In this document: piece by piece, positions 1 through 5,400 of the stretch
How positions within the stretch are numbered: position 1 is the stretch's first letter
How the letters are laid out: every line of letters begins with the position of its first letter
Virus record (IMG/VR): IMGVR_UViG_3300005617_000310
Location: 1-33,705 of that record
Origin: a virus
Direction: 5' to 3' (one strand)
Length of the DNA stretch: 33,705 nt
Program-made: the position numbers and the translations under genes
Notes under the pieces: generated by a model
What the model saw: the letters and a program-made list of their open reading frames with translations, nothing else
Database searches by the model: none
Told to the model about the DNA's origin: nothing

Positions 1-647
1 CCGAACGTGAGGCGCCCGCCCTTCGCGAAATACCCGTCCGGCGAATCGTCCGCCTCGCTGACGGTGACCGTGATCCCGTCCACGGTGATCGCGTCCACGG
101 TGCCGCTCACGGCAAGGGCGTCGACGTTCACGCCGCAGAAGGCGTCGCCGAACTCGTTGTTACATGGGCCCTGGTAGAGCTGCCGGAGGATCGGATGCTG
201 GAGCGCGCCGCTCTTCGGATCGCAGTTGAGCGTGCACTCGCCCTTCTCGAACGTCGCGCCGGTGATGTTGCCATAGAACTCGCGCACCGCGGACGCGCTG
301 CCGCGCCAGGAGCGGTAGACGCACACCTCGACCGCCGCGACCGGCCCGCCGTCGCGGTAGAGGTCCACGATGCCGTTCGTCTCGGCACCATCCTCGGGGA
401 TCGTGATCTTCAGCCCCGTGCCGCTCCGCTCCTCCGTTCCCTCGATCGCTTCCCGCCGCACCGGTGCCGGGAGATAGGTCTCGAGGACGTCGCTGCCCGT
501 CGGGTGCACCGCGCCGGGGATCGAGAACTCGCGCGCCGTGTCGCTCGCGTTCCACTTGGCAAGCGCGGTCGTAGTCCCGACGTACTGGAAGCGGTAGAAC
601 TCGACGGGCTGCCCGCCCCGGCGCATGACCGCGGTGTAGTAGCTCAC
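1..647 (-). CDS. tail protein, DUF2163 / phage BR0599-like (3' end cut by window)
   Basis: This open frame runs off the left edge; about 215 residues are visible. The start is the GTG at 647-645, which overlaps the TGA of the upstream tail gene (GTGA). The N-terminus begins MSYYTAVMRRGGQPVEFYRF. A Cys-containing stretch follows (CTLNCDPKSGALQHP, then QGPCNNEFGDAFCGVNVDA), leading into an SGTVDAITVDG beta segment. This pattern of spaced Cys before a 'sgtv' beta repeat is known from the DUF2163/BR0599 tail-tip proteins of siphoviruses and gene transfer agents, which sit downstream of the tape measure in the baseplate hub. Position as third gene after the tape measure agrees. The C-terminal domain is not in view, so the family call rests on the N-terminal two thirds. 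Confidence 0.65.
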   Translation of the reverse strand, partial: MSYYTAVMRRGGQPVEFYRFQYVGTTTALAKWNASDTAREFSIPGAVHPTGSDVLETYLPAPVRREAIEGTEERSGTGLKITIPEDGAETNGIVDLYRDGGPVAAVEVCVYRSWRGSASAVREFYGNITGATFEKGECTLNCDPKSGALQHPILRQLYQGPCNNEFGDAFCGVNVDALAVSGTVDAITVDGITVTVSEADDSPDGYFAKGGRLTF

Positions 648-1282
648 GCGGTCACCTCGGCCTGCCGCGCCACCTCGACCATCCGGACGTCGGCGACGGC
701 GAGCTGCGGGTGGTGCCAGTGCAGGGGGTTCACGTCGTCCGCGAGCCGCGCCAGCACGAGGAACGAGAGCAGCGCCGTCCGGTCGGCCTCGACGCCTAAC
801 GCCGAGTCGATCGTCAGCGTCTCCGTGCCGTCGCCGTTATCGACGCTGGCCTCGATCCGCCGCGGGTGGACCGTGATCGCGCCGCCGCCCGCGACGATGA
901 TCGCGAGGTGCCGCCGCGCCTCGGTGAGAAAGCCGCTGTCGGTGTAGCCGGTGGTGCTGACGATGAGGTCCGTATCGGCAGCGCCGAGTGTAGCGGTAAG
1001 CCTGAAGTCTCGTCTCCATGTCGGCATCCAGAAGGGCGCGTACCGCCCGCGACGAAACGACAGCCACAGCAACCAGTCGCTCACGCGGTCGCGGGTCTCG
1101 AGCACGATCGAGTAGGGGAAGTCGAACGTCGGCGTCGCGGTCGGCCAGCTGACGGCCCACTGCCCGACGCCGCCGTCGCTGACGACCTGCGGCATCGCCT
1201 GCGCCTGGTCCCGCACAGGATTGCCGACGGGCGGCTCGGTCAGGAGGTCGTGCCCGCGGTAGTACGCGCCGAGGAACGTCAT
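644..1282 (-). CDS. tail-tip protein, function unknown
   Basis: The 212-residue protein starts at ATG 1282-1280, overlapping the TGA of the preceding gene (ATGA). Its N-terminus MTFLGAYYRGHDLLTEPP is followed by a Trp-rich central stretch (SDWLLWLSFRRGRYAPFWMP, residues about 70-90) and a mostly beta C-terminus. Such Trp/Arg-rich central segments occur in tail proteins encoded between the tape measure and DUF2163 proteins. No catalytic motif is visible. From its place in the tail operon I infer a distal-tail or baseplate structural role. One Leu-Gly pair is written TTA-GGC inside the CCTAACG motif. Confidence 0.6.
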   Translation of the reverse strand: MTFLGAYYRGHDLLTEPPVGNPVRDQAQAMPQVVSDGGVGQWAVSWPTATPTFDFPYSIVLETRDRVSDWLLWLSFRRGRYAPFWMPTWRRDFRLTATLGAADTDLIVSTTGYTDSGFLTEARRHLAIIVAGGGAITVHPRRIEASVDNGDGTETLTIDSALGVEADRTALLSFLVLARLADDVNPLHWHHPQLAVADVRMVEVARQAEVTA

Positions 1283-2400
1283 TGCACCATCTGCACGTCG
1301 AACGCGAGCGGGTAGATGCCGATCTGGTTGTTCGGCCGCTGGAACGACAGGTCGGGCACGAAGCGCGCGGGCACGAGCGGAACGATCTTCGCGTATCCGG
1401 GCGTGAAGGTTCCCGTGAGCGCGCCCTCGCCTGGGTCGAGCGTGATGCGCGTCGTGTTGATCGTGTCGACGATCTCGACCTCGTAGTTGTCCTCGCTCTC
1501 CCACACCATGAACCGCTGGCGCGGCGCGAACCACCGCGCGGAGAAGTCGCCGCTCGTAAACACTTCGTGCCCGCTGCTCGCGGTCGACGCGAAGGGCACC
1601 GCGTCCTGCCACCGCGGGACCGCCACGAGCTGCCCGTGGTAGCGGTAGAGGAACTGGTCGACCTTCCCCGACGCCTCCGCGTTGAGCGCGCGCACGGAGT
1701 ATTCGAGCCGGCAGCTCGGGATGAGCCGCAAGTTTTCGCGGTACTCGTTGCCGTCCTCGAACTGCTGGAGCGCGGTGAGCCAGCCGTAGGTCTCGCGGTA
1801 GCCATCGGCCCAATCGATGCGGAGCGGGACCACCGGGAGCGTGTTGTCGATCTCGCGCTGGATCTGCCCGTTGCGCATCACGCGAATGTCGTCGAGGCGC
1901 ACCGTCCCGTCGGCGCCGTCCGGGATCCCCGAGACGAACCAGATGTTGCCGTTGAACACCACGGAGTCGATCTGGATGTTCCACGTCCCGGTGACCGTGT
2001 GCCACTCGCCGTCGCAGATTGCGGGGCTCGCCTGGACGGTCTGCGCGAACGGGCCGTTCCCGAACGTGACGCCGATCGTGCAGCCGGCGAAGTCCGCGGG
2101 CGCCTTGTAGCGGAAGCTGATCGTCATCACGTTCGACGTCAGCACGGTGTTCTGGACCCACATGCCGAGCCCGACGCCCGTACTGGTGATGCTGACCGAC
2201 TGCCCGCCGCCCGCCGTGTTGGTGATCGCGAGCGCGAGGTGATTGCGCTGGCCGGAGACGCTGTAGTCCTCGAAGCCGATCGACGGGGTGCAGATGCCCG
2301 CGCTGTCCGTCTCGCCGTAGTACTCGGCGGCCTCGGTCCAGTCGCGATAGCCCTCCCAGTCCTCGTCGAACATCACCATCCCGAGGTCGAACGTTCTCAC
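1279..2400 (-). CDS. distal tail protein with jelly-roll/carbohydrate-binding-like N-terminal domain
   Basis: The 373-residue protein begins at ATG 2400, four bases inside the end of the tape measure gene. Residues about 40-180 are rich in alternating beta strands and end in the pattern RLDDIRVMRNG. Together with ICDGEWHTVTGTWN this looks like a concanavalin/CBM-type jelly roll. The C-terminal half (from about 190, VVPLRIDWADGYRETYGWLT) contains aromatic beta-rich sequence typical of tail-tip proteins, ending QRPNNQIGIYPLAFDVQMVQ. By position it would be a distal tail protein, and the N-terminal domain may bind host glycans. That role is inferred from fold resemblance only. Confidence 0.55.
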   Translation of the reverse strand: MRTFDLGMVMFDEDWEGYRDWTEAAEYYGETDSAGICTPSIGFEDYSVSGQRNHLALAITNTAGGGQSVSITSTGVGLGMWVQNTVLTSNVMTISFRYKAPADFAGCTIGVTFGNGPFAQTVQASPAICDGEWHTVTGTWNIQIDSVVFNGNIWFVSGIPDGADGTVRLDDIRVMRNGQIQREIDNTLPVVPLRIDWADGYRETYGWLTALQQFEDGNEYRENLRLIPSCRLEYSVRALNAEASGKVDQFLYRYHGQLVAVPRWQDAVPFASTASSGHEVFTSGDFSARWFAPRQRFMVWESEDNYEVEIVDTINTTRITLDPGEGALTGTFTPGYAKIVPLVPARFVPDLSFQRPNNQIGIYPLAFDVQMVQ

Positions 2401-5400
2401 GTGAGCACTGCCTTGATCTGCGACTTGTTGGCCTGCATGAGCCGCGTGAGCGCGCGCAGTCCCTTCGTGCCGGAGATGACGCGGACGATGGCGTCCTCGG
2501 AGTGCTCGACCAGGACGTGCAGCGTGTCGTTCCGGGCGGGCGCCGCGGCCGCAGCCTGCTGCTGCTGCTCGATCGTGACGAGTCCGCCCTCGGCGAATTG
2601 CGGCACCCCGATCGAGTCGATCGACGTCACGCGCGGCGTGTGCAGCCCGGCGGTGAACTCGAGGAGCAGCTCGCGCGGGATGCGGAGCGTGCGGATCGCC
2701 TCCATGACCGAGACGCCGTAGTACGCGGTCGCGCGCGCGGGCTGCACGAACTCTCGGTCGGAGAGCCGGGCGGGGATGCTGTCGGAGGTCGCGGTGCCGG
2801 GCCCGCGCACGTAGCCGCCTGACGCGAACGCCTGGACGCTGCTCGTGCTCGAGTGCGCGACGCTCGTCGCCAGCGCCATCACGCGCGCGAACTCGAGGAC
2901 GTCGCGCGCGAGTGTTTCAAACACCCGCCGAATGGTATACTGCACCACCGACAACGAGCGAGTCTCATGGCTGACACTGCTGCTGCGGTCGCCCCGGATG
3001 ACGGAATCATTCGTGAAGGTGAGCCGCTTCCCGACGACTGCAACAAGCGCAGCCAAATTCGCGTGTTGATTGGCAACGACATCGTGCAGGGGTACGCGTG
3101 CTGGTATCCGCAGATGGGCGGCTATGCCGGGAAGGCGCTCGTGACGTTCAACAATGCTGGGATGGCGGGGACGTGCTTTGACGTCTACGTCTGGCACGAT
3201 GGGAACTTTCCGTTCAGCGGCGAGATCTCGCCGCGCATCATCCATCATTGTGACGCGACGCAATTCATTGAGTTCGGTGAGTTTCTGAACTCGCTCCTCC
3301 CGCCCGAATAACGTCTCCCGGATCGTCTGCAGAGTCCTCGACACCAGCGAGCGATGTTCGTGACTGGCACTGAGAAGGAACTCCCGGTCCTCCCGGCTGA
3401 CGCGCCGCTCCTGCGCGGTATCATTGCGCGTGCTGGATCGGTCGGTGAGGTGATGCTCCTGCCGAGCGAGGTGGACCGACTCCGAGCGCTCGCGGAGCTG
3501 CTGGACAAGCTCACGCGCAGTGACGTGGGCGCGGTCAGAGATGCGGTTCGTCAGCTCGACGATCCGCGTGTTGGACACGAGGTCACGTCGGGCGTCCCCA
3601 CCCGGCGGGTCGTGTGTTATGACCTGGAGCGAGTCGCGGCGAACCTCGCTGCGCTCCTGCCGCCCGACCAGCGATGACACCCGGTCGCGCACTGTTTCGA
3701 GCACACGGGTCGCGCTATCGTGCAGGATCCCTAACGCGAGTGTGGCATGGCTGACACGTCCACGATCAAGCCCGCCCTCACGCCCGAGTGGTGGGCCGCC
3801 CTGCGCGAGTTCACGCGGCGGGCCTACTCGGTTGACGACGACACCTGGCTGTTCGACGCCTACATCGGGAACTCGAGCGACAGCCCCACGTACCGGGCCA
3901 ACAGTTGGGACGACGCCGCCGTCGCTATGGCTCTCGCGAACGCTTCGCTCCCTAACGATGATCCGCGAAAGATCACGCGCGACGATGTGAGTTTGCTCGA
4001 GTCGGCGCGGCAGGAGCTCGGAGGCAGGGTGGCGGACGATGTTCGCGTGCTCGCCGCGAAGCTCGCTGCGCTCCTCCCGCCGGAGTGAGGTGAGGCGGTG
4101 TACTGTTTCGACTACCGAGCGGACGACATGAGCGACCAGACTACTACTCCGACGATCGTCCCGGCTAACGCTGCGCTGCTCCGTGATATCGCCACTCTGT
4201 ATGACACGTCCGACTTCCGCGATCACTTCGGTCCGTCGATTTCTGCGCTCCGTACTGCTCTCCGTCTCCGCGCGCTCGCGGATGCGCTCGACAAGATTAC
4301 CGACGAGGACGTGGAGATTGTTTGTCTTGCCAATAAGAAAATCGCGGGCGAGTGGGGCGAGGGGTGGGATGAATTGGGAGCGCTCGCTGTGAAACTCACT
4401 ACGCTGCACCCGGCCCAATAGCGTTTCTCTGATCGTCTCGACAACCCGCGACACCAACGAGCGAGACTCATGACGGACGTCACTAGCGACGCTATCCCGC
4501 CCGCGCTCACCGAGGACCAGTGGGCGGACGCGTTCCGCGTCGTCCCCGGCACGAACGGGACGGGATACGTCATCTCCGAGGGCGGCGAGTGGTGCTGCAC
4601 GATTCGCGGGGCGACCGTCGGCGGCGTGTCGATCGAGGTGCCCTACGACGGGGATGCCGATATTGGACCGAGGCACATCCCCGCGCTGATCGCCCTCGCG
4701 AATGCCGCGCTCCCCGAGAACGACCCGCACAAACTCACGCGCGAGGACGTGGGCGTAATCGGCGACGCGGCGGAGACTATCGCGCAGGAATACGGAATCA
4801 CTGAACCGAACGACAGAGACTTCCCTCGTATGGCTGCGAAAGTGCGAGCGCTCAATGCCCTCGCCGCGAGAGTCGCGGCGCTGCTCCCGCCCGAATAGCA
4901 CGTCGCGGGGAATCTCCCGCCGGCGGAGCGACTCCATGAAGCGCACGCCGTAATGCTCCACCGTGCGCGCCGGCTGGACGAACTCGCCCGCCGAGAGCCG
5001 CGCCGGGATCGAGTCGCTCGTGCCGCTGCCCGGCCCCGTGACGTGACCACCGCTCGCGAACCCTAACGCGGCGGGCAGTGAGGCGAGCCCCGCCTGCAGA
5101 CCCGCCACGGCACCAGCCGCCGCCAGGGCCGCCGCTGCCGCGGTCAGGGCCGCCGCCGCACTGAGGAGGATCCCGCCAGATGCTGTCAGCGCCCCGGCGC
5201 TCCCGCCGAGGCTCACCGCGCTCGTATTGACGACCGCTCCGGCTGCCGAGGTCGCGGTCGCGCTGGCACCTAACGCCGCGGCGGCCGTCGCGATTTGCCC
5301 GCCGCTGGTGCTACGGCCGAGGAGCCCGTCGATCTTCTCGATGATCTGCGCCGACAGGATCTGGGCGGCGATGCGCTGGAAGCTTCCGATGACCGTTGCG

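Larger units (their letters stand above)
2880..4905 (+). mobile_element. in-frame antisense cassette array inside the tape measure gene
   Basis: Five consecutive plus-strand mini-genes with gaps of about 40-70 bp fill this interval. All starts are at multiples of three, exactly matching the codon boundaries of the minus-strand tape measure frame, so that frame stays open through about 2 kb. Shared leaders and shared C-terminal tails suggest cassette-like duplication. No integrase, transposase or terminal inverted repeat is seen, so 'mobile' is inference from position and composition. Confidence 0.45.

Noticed and set aside
644-2161. 505-codon minus frame spanning two tail genes
   Set aside because: Only its last 212 codons are real; the upstream part is the shadow of the distal tail gene.
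1282-2721. Long plus-strand frame opposite the tail proteins
   Set aside because: His/Arg/Asp/Val-rich composition typical of antisense in high-GC genes.
2912-4905. Diversity-generating retroelement or CRISPR array
   Set aside because: No reverse transcriptase, template/variable repeat pair or short regularly spaced repeats; the units are coding genes.
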